NCBI RefSeq assembly: GCF_000720255.1
Contig: NZ_JOJE01000027.1
Span: 76,937 to 140,936, forward strand
Direction of reading: 5' to 3'
Length of the DNA stretch: 64,000 bases
DNA from: Streptomyces griseus subsp. griseus
GTDB taxonomy: Bacteria; Actinomycetota; Actinomycetes; Streptomycetales; Streptomycetaceae
Below the pieces are notes generated by a model. It searched no databases. It was not told the origin of the DNA and saw only the letters and a list, made by a program, of their open reading frames with translations. A program made the translations under genes and the position numbers. Positions 56,901-64,000 of the stretch are shown in pieces. Position 1 is the first letter of the stretch. Every line of letters starts with the position of its first letter.

Positions 56901-58667
56901 GCCGCGACGCACCCGGCGCCTCACACCACCCCTGAAGCCACCCCGTCGCCGCTGGACGCGCTCGCAGGTCAGGACCCCGTCGCCGCGGAGCTCAACGCGT
57001 TCCTGCGGGACACGGCCGACACGGCCGCCGCCCTCATCACCGCGAGCGGACGACGAGCGACGCCCGCGCCCGCCCCTCTCGGCACACTCCCCGCACCCCG
57101 GCCCACCCGTTGGCACAAGACCCTCCACGTCTCCCCCATCGCCATGCCCCACCTCCTCGACCACTGCTTCTTCCCGCAACGCCCGAACTGGCCGGAGGTC
57201 GCCGACCGTTGGCCCGTGGTCCCGGCGACGACGATCGTGCGGCACATGATGGACGCGGCGCGGGAGGCCGCCGCGGGGAGCGTGCCGGTGGCCGTGCACG
57301 GGGCGCGGTTCGAGGAGTGGCTGACGGCGACGCCCGCCGTGGACGTACCGGTCACCGTGGAGCCGGACGGGCCGGGCCGACTCGCCGTCTCGTTCGGTCC
57401 CCGGGCCCGTGCCGTGGTGGAGGTGGCCGACACGTACGGCACGCGGCGGCCGGCCCGTTGGCACACCGACCCCGCCTCGGAGCGCGTCCCGGACCACACC
57501 GCGGCGCAGCTCTACGGCGAGCGGTGGATGTTCCACGGCCCGGCGTTCCAGGGTGTCAGTGAGCTGACCGCGATCGGGGAGAGACATGTGCGGGGCGTCA
57601 TCACCACGCCGCCCGCGCCCGGTGCCCTGCTGGACAACGTGGGCCAGATCCTCGGCTACTGGATCATGGCGACCCGCACCGAACGGACGGTCGTGTTCCC
57701 GGTCGGGATGCGGGAGATGCGCTTCCACGGGCCGCACCCGGCGCCGGGGACCGAGGTGGACTGCCTGGTGCGGATCACCTCGCTCACCGACACCGTCCTG
57801 GAGGCGGACGTCCAGCTGACGGTCGACGGCGTGGTGTGGGCGGAGGTGTCCGGCTGGCAGGACCGCCGCTTCGACAACGATCCGACGACCCGCCCCGTCG
57901 AGCGCTTCCCGGAGCGCAATACCCTCGCGCAGGCCCGGCCGGGTGGCTGGTCGCTGCTCTTCGAGCGCTGGCCGGACCTCGCCTCCCGCGAGCTGATCAT
58001 GCGCAACTCGCTGGGCGGGCCGGAGCGTGCCCAGTACGCCGCGCACGCCCCGCGGGGCCGCCGGCAGTGGTTGCTGGGCCGGATCGCGGTCAAGGACGCG
58101 GTGCGGCGGTGGCTGTGGGACCACGGCGAGGGCCCGGTGTTCCCCGCCGAACTGCGGGTGCACAACGACGACTTGGGCCGCCCGTACGTCACCGGGGTGC
58201 ACGGCCGGGCGCTGCCCCCGCTGGATGTGTCGCTGGCGCACCGCGCGGAGGCGGGCGTCGCGATCGTACGGCCGCACACGCCCGGTCCGGGACCGGGCAT
58301 CGACATCGAGGAGGTCACCGAACGCGCCCCGGAGGCCCTGACGGTGGCGCTCGGCGCGGAGGAACTGCGCCTGTTGCGGGGGCTGTCCGGCGCCACCGGA
58401 GACGCGGAGGCGCTGTGGTTCACCCGCTTCTGGACGGCGAAGGAGGCGGTCGCCAAGGCGGAGGGCGCCGGATTCGGCGGCCGGCCACGGGACTTCGCCG
58501 TCCTCGACGCGACACCGGACGGCGACCGTCTGACGGTCTCCGGCCGCCTGGAACGCGCCTACACCGTGCACTGCGCCCCGGCCACCAACCCGCCCCGCCT
58601 TCCGGAGCGACGCTATGTCGTGGCCTGGACGACGGGACCCACTCGAGCGAAGGAGTACGGCCGATGA
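53994..58667 (+). CDS. PUFA-synthase-like megasynthase: KS-AT-DH-PPTase
   Basis: A 1557-residue partner. KS: Cys227 in VDAACASSL, 'EAHGTATPAGD', 'KSMIGHTMPAAG', all three catalytic residues kept, so it is a true KS and not a chain-length factor. AT: 'LAFVFPGLEG', Ser687 in GHSVGEW, 'GFHTPMLEPYLG'. From about 1040 a hot-dog dehydratase ('HLLDHCFFPQ', 'WPVVPATT', 'GERWMFHGPAFQGV'). The last 130 residues are a 4'-phosphopantetheinyl transferase (GIDIEEV near 1436, WTAKEAVAKAEG near 1481) that would activate the ACPs. GTG overlaps the previous stop (GTGA). Confidence 0.92.
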   Translation: MIPSVTDRQGSVAVTSRHVPVAVVGMAVLLPGAADLDAYWRNLRDGVDAIAEVPDGRWDGDYYRPGTASEPAVADRVYARRGGFVDGLAEVEVTRFGIMPNSVAGTEPDQLIALHVAAAALDDAGGTDRLPDRGRVGVVLGRGGYLTPGLVRLDQRVRTAGQLVRTLGELLPDLAPAQLDRVRAAFTDSLGPDSPESAIGLVPNLAASRVANRLDLRGPAYTVDAACASSLVAVDQAVGELATGRCDLMLAGGVHHCHDITLWSVFSQLRALSPSQRIRPFHRDADGILIGEGTGVVVLKRLADAERDGDRVYAVIRGTGVASDGRAAGLVNPDPGGQVLAVRQAWSAAGLDPAASGSVGLLEAHGTATPAGDAAELATLAEVFGPAEGQEGERAVIGSVKSMIGHTMPAAGVAGLVKAALALHHGTLLPTLHCDTPHPALAATRFRPLEKATPWETAPGHPVRRAAVNAFGFGGINAHVVLEEAPAAAARRAHGPRTRLAPPPVPALKDTTSAPGPPPKATLAVTEPERVLLLAADSPERLAALLDADDDSLPAAGLDPTHPHPDAGRARLGIVEPTAKRLALARRAVAKGRAWHGRSDVWFRPGPLLGPGAEGGKLAFVFPGLEGEFTPQVDDVAAHFGLPGPPVRGGRVDDVGRHGFDVVAVGRLLDAALRRTGVEPDAVAGHSVGEWTAMTAGGLYSGDEVDAFMATFDPDTVTVPGLAFGALGAPAHRVLAALEEEWAGAGLVLSHDNAPSQSMVCGPDAAVEEFVRSFRARGVISQVLPFRSGFHTPMLEPYLGPIRQAAQRFRLHRPTVPVWSGTTAAPFPEDEAEIRALFVRHLLEPVRFRHLTEALHAAGHRAYVQVGPGRLGTLIGDTLGARDHLVVPANSPHRTGLAQLLRVTTALWAAGASVAPALRRTDTARTSSAARVPAASTTVGTRRPPIRLDLSGALVSLAPQTLTELRADLAATHPAPHTTPEATPSPLDALAGQDPVAAELNAFLRDTADTAAALITASGRRATPAPAPLGTLPAPRPTRWHKTLHVSPIAMPHLLDHCFFPQRPNWPEVADRWPVVPATTIVRHMMDAAREAAAGSVPVAVHGARFEEWLTATPAVDVPVTVEPDGPGRLAVSFGPRARAVVEVADTYGTRRPARWHTDPASERVPDHTAAQLYGERWMFHGPAFQGVSELTAIGERHVRGVITTPPAPGALLDNVGQILGYWIMATRTERTVVFPVGMREMRFHGPHPAPGTEVDCLVRITSLTDTVLEADVQLTVDGVVWAEVSGWQDRRFDNDPTTRPVERFPERNTLAQARPGGWSLLFERWPDLASRELIMRNSLGGPERAQYAAHAPRGRRQWLLGRIAVKDAVRRWLWDHGEGPVFPAELRVHNDDLGRPYVTGVHGRALPPLDVSLAHRAEAGVAIVRPHTPGPGPGIDIEEVTERAPEALTVALGAEELRLLRGLSGATGDAEALWFTRFWTAKEAVAKAEGAGFGGRPRDFAVLDATPDGDRLTVSGRLERAYTVHCAPATNPPRLPERRYVVAWTTGPTRAKEYGR

Positions 58668-58981
58668 GCCCCCACACCCCCGTGACCGCCGACGAGGAGA
58701 GCGTCCTCACCGACATCACCGGCATGCTCGCGACGCTCCTGGAGGACGAGTACGGCCTCGACGACGTCGAGATCGGCATGGCGACCACCTTCAACCGCGA
58801 CCTCGAACTGGAGAGCATCGACCTGGTGGCACTGGCCGGCCTGCTGGAGGAGCGGTACGGCGGTCGGGTCAACTTCGCCGAGTTCCTGGCCGGGATGGAC
58901 TTCGACGAGATCATCGAACTCACCGTGGGACGGCTCGTCGAGTACGTCGTGACCAGTCTGAAGGCGGCGGAGGCGAGCTGA
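58664..58981 (+). CDS. Discrete acyl carrier protein
   Basis: A 105-residue carrier with the phosphopantetheine site in 'NRDLELESIDLVALAGLLEE', acidic throughout and predicted helical. ATG overlaps the PKS stop (ATGA). A free ACP beside a PUFA-like synthase probably carries the starter or the finished acyl chain to the hydrolase or glycosyltransferase. Confidence 0.9.
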   Translation: MSPHTPVTADEESVLTDITGMLATLLEDEYGLDDVEIGMATTFNRDLELESIDLVALAGLLEERYGGRVNFAEFLAGMDFDEIIELTVGRLVEYVVTSLKAAEAS

Positions 58982-58984
58982 GGG

Positions 58985-59803
58985 ATGTCCATGGTCGACG
59001 CCGGCGCGGTCCGGTTGCACGTCCAGCGGACGGGGCCCCGGGACGGGCGCCCGGCCACCGCCACCGTGGTGCTCGTGCACGGTCTGCTCACCGACAGCCT
59101 GGCCAGCTACTACTTCACCGTGGCCCCCGCGTTCGCGGCGGCGGGCCTCGACGTCGTCATGTACGACCTGCGCGGTCACGGCCGCAGTGAACGCCCCGCG
59201 TCCGGCTACACCCTGGACCACAACATCGACGACCTGGAAGCGCTGCTGGACCGGCTGCGCGTGTCCGGCCCCGTCCACCTGGTCGGCAACTCCTACGGCG
59301 GCACGATCGCCTTCGGGTACGCGGTACGGCACCCGGAGCGGGCCGCGAGCGTCTGCCTGATCGAGTCCGAGCCTGCCACCGAGTCCTGGGCGGTGAAGCT
59401 GGGCGGCATCCTGCACCGGGTGGTGACCCAGCTGGCGCACAACGAGCCCGACGCCCTCGCGTGGATCACGGCGCACCGCGGCCACAACACCGCGCGCCTG
59501 GCCAGGGGCGCGGCACGGCTGGCCCGGGAGACCACCCTCGGCCGGGACATCCCGGCCAGCAGGGTACTGACGGAGGACCACATCCGCGCGGTGCGCTGCC
59601 CGGTGCTCGGCGTGTACGGCGGTGACTCGGACCTCGCCGAACTCGCGCCCTGGCTGGAGTCGTTGGTGCCGGACTGCCGGACGGTGGTGGTGCCGGGGCA
59701 CGAGCACTCCGTCCTGGTCGAGGCCTCGGGCACGGTGGGCGGGGCGATTCTGACCCTGATCGACCGGGCGTCCGGGGCACGGGCGGGGGCGGCGGCGCGG
59801 TGA
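58985..59803 (+). CDS. Alpha/beta hydrolase (possible thioesterase)
   Basis: A 272-residue hydrolase: 'VVLVHGLLTDS' oxyanion strand, 'VVMYDLRGHGRSERP', nucleophile elbow GNSYGG, an acid in 'LGVYGGDSDLAELAP' and His in 'PGHEHSVLVEA'. Likely releases or transfers the acyl product. Stop overlaps the glycosyltransferase GTG (GTGA). Confidence 0.87.
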   Translation: MSMVDAGAVRLHVQRTGPRDGRPATATVVLVHGLLTDSLASYYFTVAPAFAAAGLDVVMYDLRGHGRSERPASGYTLDHNIDDLEALLDRLRVSGPVHLVGNSYGGTIAFGYAVRHPERAASVCLIESEPATESWAVKLGGILHRVVTQLAHNEPDALAWITAHRGHNTARLARGAARLARETTLGRDIPASRVLTEDHIRAVRCPVLGVYGGDSDLAELAPWLESLVPDCRTVVVPGHEHSVLVEASGTVGGAILTLIDRASGARAGAAAR

Positions 59804-61197
59804 GCGGGTTCCTGTTCGTCGTACCCCCGTTGACGGGGCACATCAACCCGACCGTGGGTGTCGCCGCGGAGCTCCTCGCGCGCGGACACCGGGTGGCGTG
59901 GGTGTGCGCCGATCCCGGGCTGGTACGACGGCTGGCGGGGGACGGCGCCGAGGTGTTCGCGTGCGCCGGGACGGTCGAGGGGAGCCGGCCGCCCGAGCTG
60001 CGGGGGCCGGAGGCGCTGAGGTTCCTGTGGGAGTGGTACCTGCTGCCGCTGGCCGAGGCGATGGCGCCGGGTGTGGCGACGGCGGTCGAGGCGTTCCGGC
60101 CTGACGTGGTGGTCGCCGACCAGCAGGCCTTCGCGGGCGCGCTGGTCGCGGAGCGGCTGGGCGTGCCGTGGGCCACCTCGGCGACCACGTCGGCCGAGTT
60201 CACCGACCCGCTGGCCGGGCTCCCCAGGGTGCGGGAGTGGGTCGAGGAGCGGCTGTCCGGCCTGCGGTCCCTGATCGGGGATCCGGCGGGCACGGCGGAC
60301 CCACGGTTCTCCCCTCGTCTCGTACTCGCTTTCAGCACACCGGAGCTGGCCACCCCGGCAGCAGGACCGGCCGTCGGCCTGTCCGCGCACGCCGGAGCCG
60401 ACCGGGCGCACGCGGTCACCGCCACGGGGCGACCTGCCGCCCCGGACACCGACACCGGCACCGCCACCGGCGACAAGCCGACCGGCGACACCGCCGAGCC
60501 TCCCGCAGACACCCACACCGACCCGGCCCACACCGACACCGCCGCGAGACGACACACCGCCCCCGATACCGCTCGCCGGGCGGCCGGCAATCTCTCCGGG
60601 CCGGTCCGCTGGGTCGGTCCGTCGATCGCCGCCCGTCCGGACCCGGCCGGCTTCCCGTGGGAGTGGCTGGACGCCGGCCGGGCGACCGTTCTGGTCACGC
60701 TGGGCACCGCGAACACCGATGTCGGCGGCCGCTTCCTCGACCTGTGCCACGACGCGCTGCGGGAGCGGGCGGACCGGGTGCAGGGGGTGATCGTCGATCC
60801 CGGCGGAACGCTGCGGGCGCCGGGTGATGACAAGGACGTCCTGGTCGTGCCCTCCGTGCCCCAACTCGCCCTGTTGGACAGGGGCGTGGACGCGGTGGTC
60901 TGCCATGCCGGGCACAACACCGTGTGCGAGGCGCTGTGGCACGGGGTTCCGCTCGTGGTGGCGCCCATCCGCGACGACCAGCCGGTGGTGGCCGGGCAGG
61001 TCGTGGAGGCGGGGGCCGGAGTGCGGGTGCGGTTCGGCCGGGTCGCCGCGCGGAAGCTGGGCGCGGCCCTCGACACCGTACTCGACGAGCCCGACTGCCG
61101 AACGGCGGCCCACCGGATCCGCACATCGTTCCGCGCGGCCGGCGGGGCGCCTGCCGCGGCGGCCCATCTCGACGAGTTGGCCAGGGAGTTGTCATGA
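59800..61197 (+). CDS. Family 1 (UGT-type) glycosyltransferase
   Basis: A 465-residue GT1 enzyme: N-terminal 'FVVPPLTGHINPTVGVAAEL' acceptor domain and C-terminal nucleotide-sugar domain with 'VLVTLGTANTDVGGRF', 'PSVPQLALLDRGVDAVVCHA' and the signature 'GHNTVCEALWHGVPLVVAPI'. It would add a sugar to a hydroxyl of the lipid product. Residues about 185-262 are an unusual Thr/Asp/Pro/Ala-rich insertion, absent in most family members. Confidence 0.88.
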   Translation: MSGFLFVVPPLTGHINPTVGVAAELLARGHRVAWVCADPGLVRRLAGDGAEVFACAGTVEGSRPPELRGPEALRFLWEWYLLPLAEAMAPGVATAVEAFRPDVVVADQQAFAGALVAERLGVPWATSATTSAEFTDPLAGLPRVREWVEERLSGLRSLIGDPAGTADPRFSPRLVLAFSTPELATPAAGPAVGLSAHAGADRAHAVTATGRPAAPDTDTGTATGDKPTGDTAEPPADTHTDPAHTDTAARRHTAPDTARRAAGNLSGPVRWVGPSIAARPDPAGFPWEWLDAGRATVLVTLGTANTDVGGRFLDLCHDALRERADRVQGVIVDPGGTLRAPGDDKDVLVVPSVPQLALLDRGVDAVVCHAGHNTVCEALWHGVPLVVAPIRDDQPVVAGQVVEAGAGVRVRFGRVAARKLGAALDTVLDEPDCRTAAHRIRTSFRAAGGAPAAAAHLDELARELS

Positions 61198-62264
61198 GTG
61201 ACGAAGGCACCAAGCCCACCGCACGCATCGCCGCGCTGCGTCCCGGCTACCAGGCCGACCTGGCCGACGGTGTGGACCGGTTCTTCGAGCCCCGCGTCAC
61301 CGTCTGCCCCTGGTGCGGTTCGGACCGGCTGACCACCCGCCTGCGCACCACGGACCTGCTCCAGCACAAGCCCGGCCGCTTCGTCCTGGACCGGTGCGAG
61401 GGGTGCGGGCACACCTTCCAGAACCCGCGTCTGAACGAGGTGGGCCTGGAGTTCTACTACCGCGACTTCTACGACGGCCTGGGCGAGAAGAAGCTCGGCG
61501 ACACCTTCGGCGGGCGCACGAAGATGTACCGCGGTCGGGCCGAGTCGATGCTGCCGCACGACCCCACCCCGAAGAAGTGGCTGGACGTCGGCACCGGCCA
61601 CGGCCACTTCTGCGCCGCCGCCCGTGACGTGCTGCCCGGCACCGCCTTCGACGGGCTCGACTTCACCGACGGCGTCGAACTCGCCGAGCGGGAGGGCCGG
61701 GTGGAGCGCGGCTACCGGGGCGGCTTCCCCGACCTGGCGCCCGAACTCGCCGCCGGCTACGACGTGGTGAGCATGTTCCACTACCTGGAGCACAGCACCG
61801 ACCCCGACCGCGAACTGAGGGCCGCCCGGCAGGTGGTGCGTCCCGGCGGTCACCTGCTCATCGAGGTACCGGATCCGCAGAGCCGGTACGCGCGTGTCCT
61901 CGGCCGCTGGTGGCTGCCCTGGCTGCAGCCGCAGCACCTGCACTTCGTGCCGGTCGCCAACCTGCGGCGCCGCCTGACGGACCTGGGCTTCACGGTGGTC
62001 GCGGAGCAGCACGCCGAGCCGCACGACCCGGTGGACCTGCTGGCCGCAGTATGGCTGGCGCTGGACCACGGGGCTCCGCGCGAGGACGCGCCGTGGCTGC
62101 CCGAGCCGCCGGGTGCCCTGCGCCGTACGCTGCGGGGCGCGCTCCTCGTCGCCGGGATCCCCGCCCTGGTCGCGGGCACCCTCCTGGACCGGTTCGCGCT
62201 GCGGCCGCTGGCGCACCGGCTGGGCCTGTCGAATGCCTATCGGATCGTGGCCAGGCGCGACTGA
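61194..62264 (+). CDS. SAM-dependent methyltransferase with zinc ribbon
   Basis: A 356-residue protein with an N-terminal zinc ribbon (CPWCGS about residue 40, CEGCG about residue 70), then a SAM domain ('WLDVGTGHGHFCAAARDV', 'DVVSMFHYLEHSTDPDREL', 'RPGGHLLIEVPDPQS'). Typical of the methyltransferases with zinc ribbon seen in sugar and lipid modification ('methyltransf_13/12' type). The C-terminal 'LLVAGIPALVAGTLLDRFAL' is hydrophobic and may attach to the membrane. Last gene of the overlapping cluster. Confidence 0.85.
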   Translation: MSDEGTKPTARIAALRPGYQADLADGVDRFFEPRVTVCPWCGSDRLTTRLRTTDLLQHKPGRFVLDRCEGCGHTFQNPRLNEVGLEFYYRDFYDGLGEKKLGDTFGGRTKMYRGRAESMLPHDPTPKKWLDVGTGHGHFCAAARDVLPGTAFDGLDFTDGVELAEREGRVERGYRGGFPDLAPELAAGYDVVSMFHYLEHSTDPDRELRAARQVVRPGGHLLIEVPDPQSRYARVLGRWWLPWLQPQHLHFVPVANLRRRLTDLGFTVVAEQHAEPHDPVDLLAAVWLALDHGAPREDAPWLPEPPGALRRTLRGALLVAGIPALVAGTLLDRFALRPLAHRLGLSNAYRIVARRD

Positions 62265-62286
62265 CCGTGCTAGCTTCTGCTCACCC

Positions 62287-62309
62287 CATCATCAGGAAAC
62301 CTGATGATG
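62287..62309. promoter_or_regulatory. Perfect palindrome between the cluster and the esterase gene
   Basis: CATCATCAGG (62287-62296) and CCTGATGATG (62300-62309) form a perfect 10-bp inverted repeat around AAA. It lies 22 bases after the methyltransferase stop and directly before the esterase start codon region, so it may be an operator or a short hairpin. A terminator role is possible but there is no T-run. Confidence 0.6.
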
Positions 62310-62319
62310 GGTGGCGTCA

Positions 62320-63288
62320 ATGATTACGGACGCCCGGCACGACGATCGGAAGCGCATGTCCCTCCTGGCCAGGCCGGCGGTGGCCTCCTTCGCCGCCAAG
62401 TCGATGCAACGTCTCGCTCTGCTGGCCGACCGAAGGACGAGCGGGCCGGGCTCCCGCGCCTCCTGGCACGCCCGCTTTCCCGACTACCCGCGCGAAGCGG
62501 TCGAGTTGACGGTGCCCACGTCGGTGGCGCCGGCCCCGGTGACGGTGTACCGGCCCGCGACCGACGAGCCGACTCCGCCGGTCCACGTGAACTTCCACGG
62601 CGGTGGTTACGTCCTGGCGATGACGGAGATCGACGACCCGTTCTGCCGGTTCGTCGCCGCCGAGGCGGGGGCGGTGGTGATCAACGTGGACTACGTCGTC
62701 GCCCCGCAGCACCCGTTCCCGGCCCCGACCCGGCAGGCGTTCGAGGTGGTCCGCTGGGTCGCCGAGCACGGCGCTGAACACGGCTGGGACGGCGGCCGGC
62801 TCACCGTCGGCGGGCAGAGCGCGGGCGGCGGGCTCGCGGCGGCGGTGGCCCGCCAGACCCTCCAGGAGGGCGGTCCGTCGATCGCGCTGCAGGTCCTGCA
62901 CTACGCGCCGCTGGACCTCGCGACCCACGCCGGGGACAAGCGGGCCGCCACCGCCAAACCCGTGCTGCGGCCCTGGATGGCGGAGATCTTCGACACGTCG
63001 TACGTCCCCGACCCGCACCGGCGCGCCGACCCGCTGGTCTCGCCGGCCCATCCGTCGGACACGGCCGACCTCGCGGGCATCGCACCGGCCCTGCTCATCA
63101 CCGCGGCCCACGACCTCCTGCGCGCCGAGGGCGTCCGGTACGCCGACCGTCTGCGCGCCGCCGGGGCACTCGTCGACCACCACGACGTGGCGGACGCCGA
63201 CCACGGCTACGACGGCAAGGACGACGCGAAGGCCCGCGAGGTCTACGCCCTCGTCGCCGGGCACGTCCGGCGGGCCCACACCACCTGA
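62320..63288 (+). CDS. HSL-family esterase/lipase
   Basis: A 322-residue alpha/beta hydrolase with the HSL oxyanion motif HGGG in 'VHVNFHGGGYVLAMT', nucleophile Ser in GQSAGGG, 'PALLITAAHDLLRAEG' with the acid and 'HDVADADHGY' with the His. It would hydrolyse short- to medium-chain esters. ATG at 62320 is spaced from GGGTGG; a GTG at 62311 is the alternative. It may belong with the cluster, or be separately controlled by the palindrome. Confidence 0.85.
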   Translation: MITDARHDDRKRMSLLARPAVASFAAKSMQRLALLADRRTSGPGSRASWHARFPDYPREAVELTVPTSVAPAPVTVYRPATDEPTPPVHVNFHGGGYVLAMTEIDDPFCRFVAAEAGAVVINVDYVVAPQHPFPAPTRQAFEVVRWVAEHGAEHGWDGGRLTVGGQSAGGGLAAAVARQTLQEGGPSIALQVLHYAPLDLATHAGDKRAATAKPVLRPWMAEIFDTSYVPDPHRRADPLVSPAHPSDTADLAGIAPALLITAAHDLLRAEGVRYADRLRAAGALVDHHDVADADHGYDGKDDAKAREVYALVAGHVRRAHTT

Positions 63289-63299
63289 GAGTGGCGTGC

Positions 63300-63700
63300 G
63301 GGTCGGCCAGTGCGCGCCCATCAGTTCCTGCCGTGCGCCGCTCGCCCCGGCCGACCGCGCACCGCGCACCGCGCAACGCGGCGGCGCCGAGGAAGACCAT
63401 GGAGGACACCCCGGCGAGGGCGAACGCGGTGAAGCCCCAGTCGCCGTGGTCCGTGGCGAGCAACTGGCCGCCGAGCCGCGGGTCGAAGACGGCGCCGAGG
63501 CGTCCCATGCCGGAGGTCCAGCCGACGGCGGTCGCCCGGCGGTCGGGGTGGGAGCGGATCGAGACAATCGCGTGGATCTCCTTCGCGATCTGCGGGAAGG
63601 ACCGCATGTACGCCTCCACCATGGTCCGGTGCGCCAGGCTCAGGTTGGGGCCGCCATATCGCCTTGATCTCCTCCAGCGTCCTGCCCTTGTTCGCTCTAT
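63300..63700 (-). pseudogene. Remnants of one or two MFS transporters
   Basis: In the minus frame that passes 63520-63375, 'SHPDRRATAVGWTSGMGRLG' and 'DWGFTAFALAGVSSMVFLG' with 'AAAL' match the C-terminal half of aromatic-acid/H+ MFS symporters. Just upstream, in another frame, 'NKGRTLEEIKAIW' matches the C-terminal PETKGRxLEEI signature of sugar-porter MFS proteins. Neither reaches an N-terminus. Fused or adjacent decayed genes. Confidence 0.55.
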
Positions 63701-63784
63701 GCGCCAGCCATTCGTGTCAGAACGGTGACAAAGGCCCCCACCTGCATGGATGTACCGCCCGCCATGATCTAAACACTCCGCGTA

Positions 63785-63810
63785 TACACACCGGGTATAC
63801 ACGGTGTGTA
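63785..63810. promoter_or_regulatory. Operator-like repeats before padR
   Basis: TACACACC (63785-63792) and GGTGTGTA (63803-63810) are inverted with a 10-base spacer, and GTATACAC occurs twice in direct orientation (63782-63789 and 63795-63802). They lie 11 bases before the PadR start and are a likely autoregulatory site. Confidence 0.6.
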
Positions 63811-63820
63811 GAGTGCCGCC

Positions 63821-64000
63821 ATGTCCATCAGCAATACCCTCCTGGGACTCCTGGAGTCCGGTCCGCGCCATGGTTACGACCTGAAGCGGGCCTTCGACGA
63901 GAAGTTCGGTCACGACCGGCCGCTGCACTACGGCCAGGTCTACTCGACGATGTCGCGGCTGCTGAAGAACGGGCTCGTCGAGGTCGACGGGATCGAGGCG
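63821..64000 (+). CDS. PadR-family regulator (3' end cut by window edge)
   Basis: The visible 60 codons encode the PadR winged helix: 'MSISNTLLGLLESGPRHGYD' then 'LKRAFDEKFG' and 'LHYGQVYSTMSRLLKNGLVE', the recognition helix and wing start. PadR proteins repress efflux or detoxification genes; its target probably lies beyond the window. Confidence 0.85.
   Translation, partial: MSISNTLLGLLESGPRHGYDLKRAFDEKFGHDRPLHYGQVYSTMSRLLKNGLVEVDGIEA

Overview
The window is high-GC actinobacterial DNA and almost certainly comes from a Streptomyces chromosome. Evidence for this is the strong third-position G/C bias, frequent GTG starts and GTGA/ATGA stop-start overlaps, Tat-exported enzymes, a monomeric NADP isocitrate dehydrogenase, an L-glutamate oxidase of the Streptomyces type, and short Cys-containing leader peptides. 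No phage, insertion sequence, CRISPR array or plasmid functions were seen. One tRNA-Pro(GGG) lies at 46587-46660.

Layout. 0-12.4 kb: a GntR regulator/membrane protein pair with a cluster of operator-like repeats, a CASTOR/POLLUX-like channel protein, an L-glutamate oxidase, and an MFS/FAD-monooxygenase/SDR/aldehyde-dehydrogenase gene set read away from an AraC regulator, followed by the wreck of a SARP-type regulator. 12.6-23.6 kb: a large secreted hydrolase, an ABC exporter behind a textbook MerR/SoxR-type promoter, a flippase-like membrane protein, an MscS channel with a tiny coupled upstream ORF, a deleted M1-peptidase pseudogene, icd and an N-formylglutamate amidohydrolase-family gene. 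23.6-28.9 kb: a compact module of ECF sigma factor, unknown partner, cytoplasmic subtilase and a divergent TPR-CHAT protein. 29-35.3 kb: secreted beta-propeller protein, ATPase-LuxR regulator, astacin-like protease and a GH29 fucosidase with sugar-binding domains.

35.6-43.7 kb is a sulfur-salvage region on the minus strand: two NtaA/SnaA-type flavin monooxygenases, an N-acetyltransferase, a cystine-type ABC importer and a GST-like protein. Three leader peptides of the Cys-attenuation type (38331-38417, 42361-42504, 43583-43705) precede three transcription units. The arrangement resembles the Bacillus ytmI (sna/cmo) S-alkylcysteine salvage operon. The acetyltransferase is broken by a 38-bp palindromic insertion.

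46.7-62.3 kb is a biosynthetic cluster: a polyunsaturated-fatty-acid-synthase-like megasynthase pair (TIM-barrel x2-KS-AT-ACP-KR and KS-AT-DH-PPTase), a discrete ACP, an alpha/beta hydrolase, a family 1 glycosyltransferase and a zinc-ribbon methyltransferase, joined by 4-bp overlaps except for a 3-nt gap before the hydrolase. It resembles the PUFA-like cluster long noted in S. coelicolor (around SCO0124-0129) and probably makes a modified, possibly glycosylated, lipid. An HSL-family esterase behind a perfect palindrome, an MFS remnant and a truncated PadR regulator close the window.

All calls rest on reading the sequence and on family knowledge; no database search was run.
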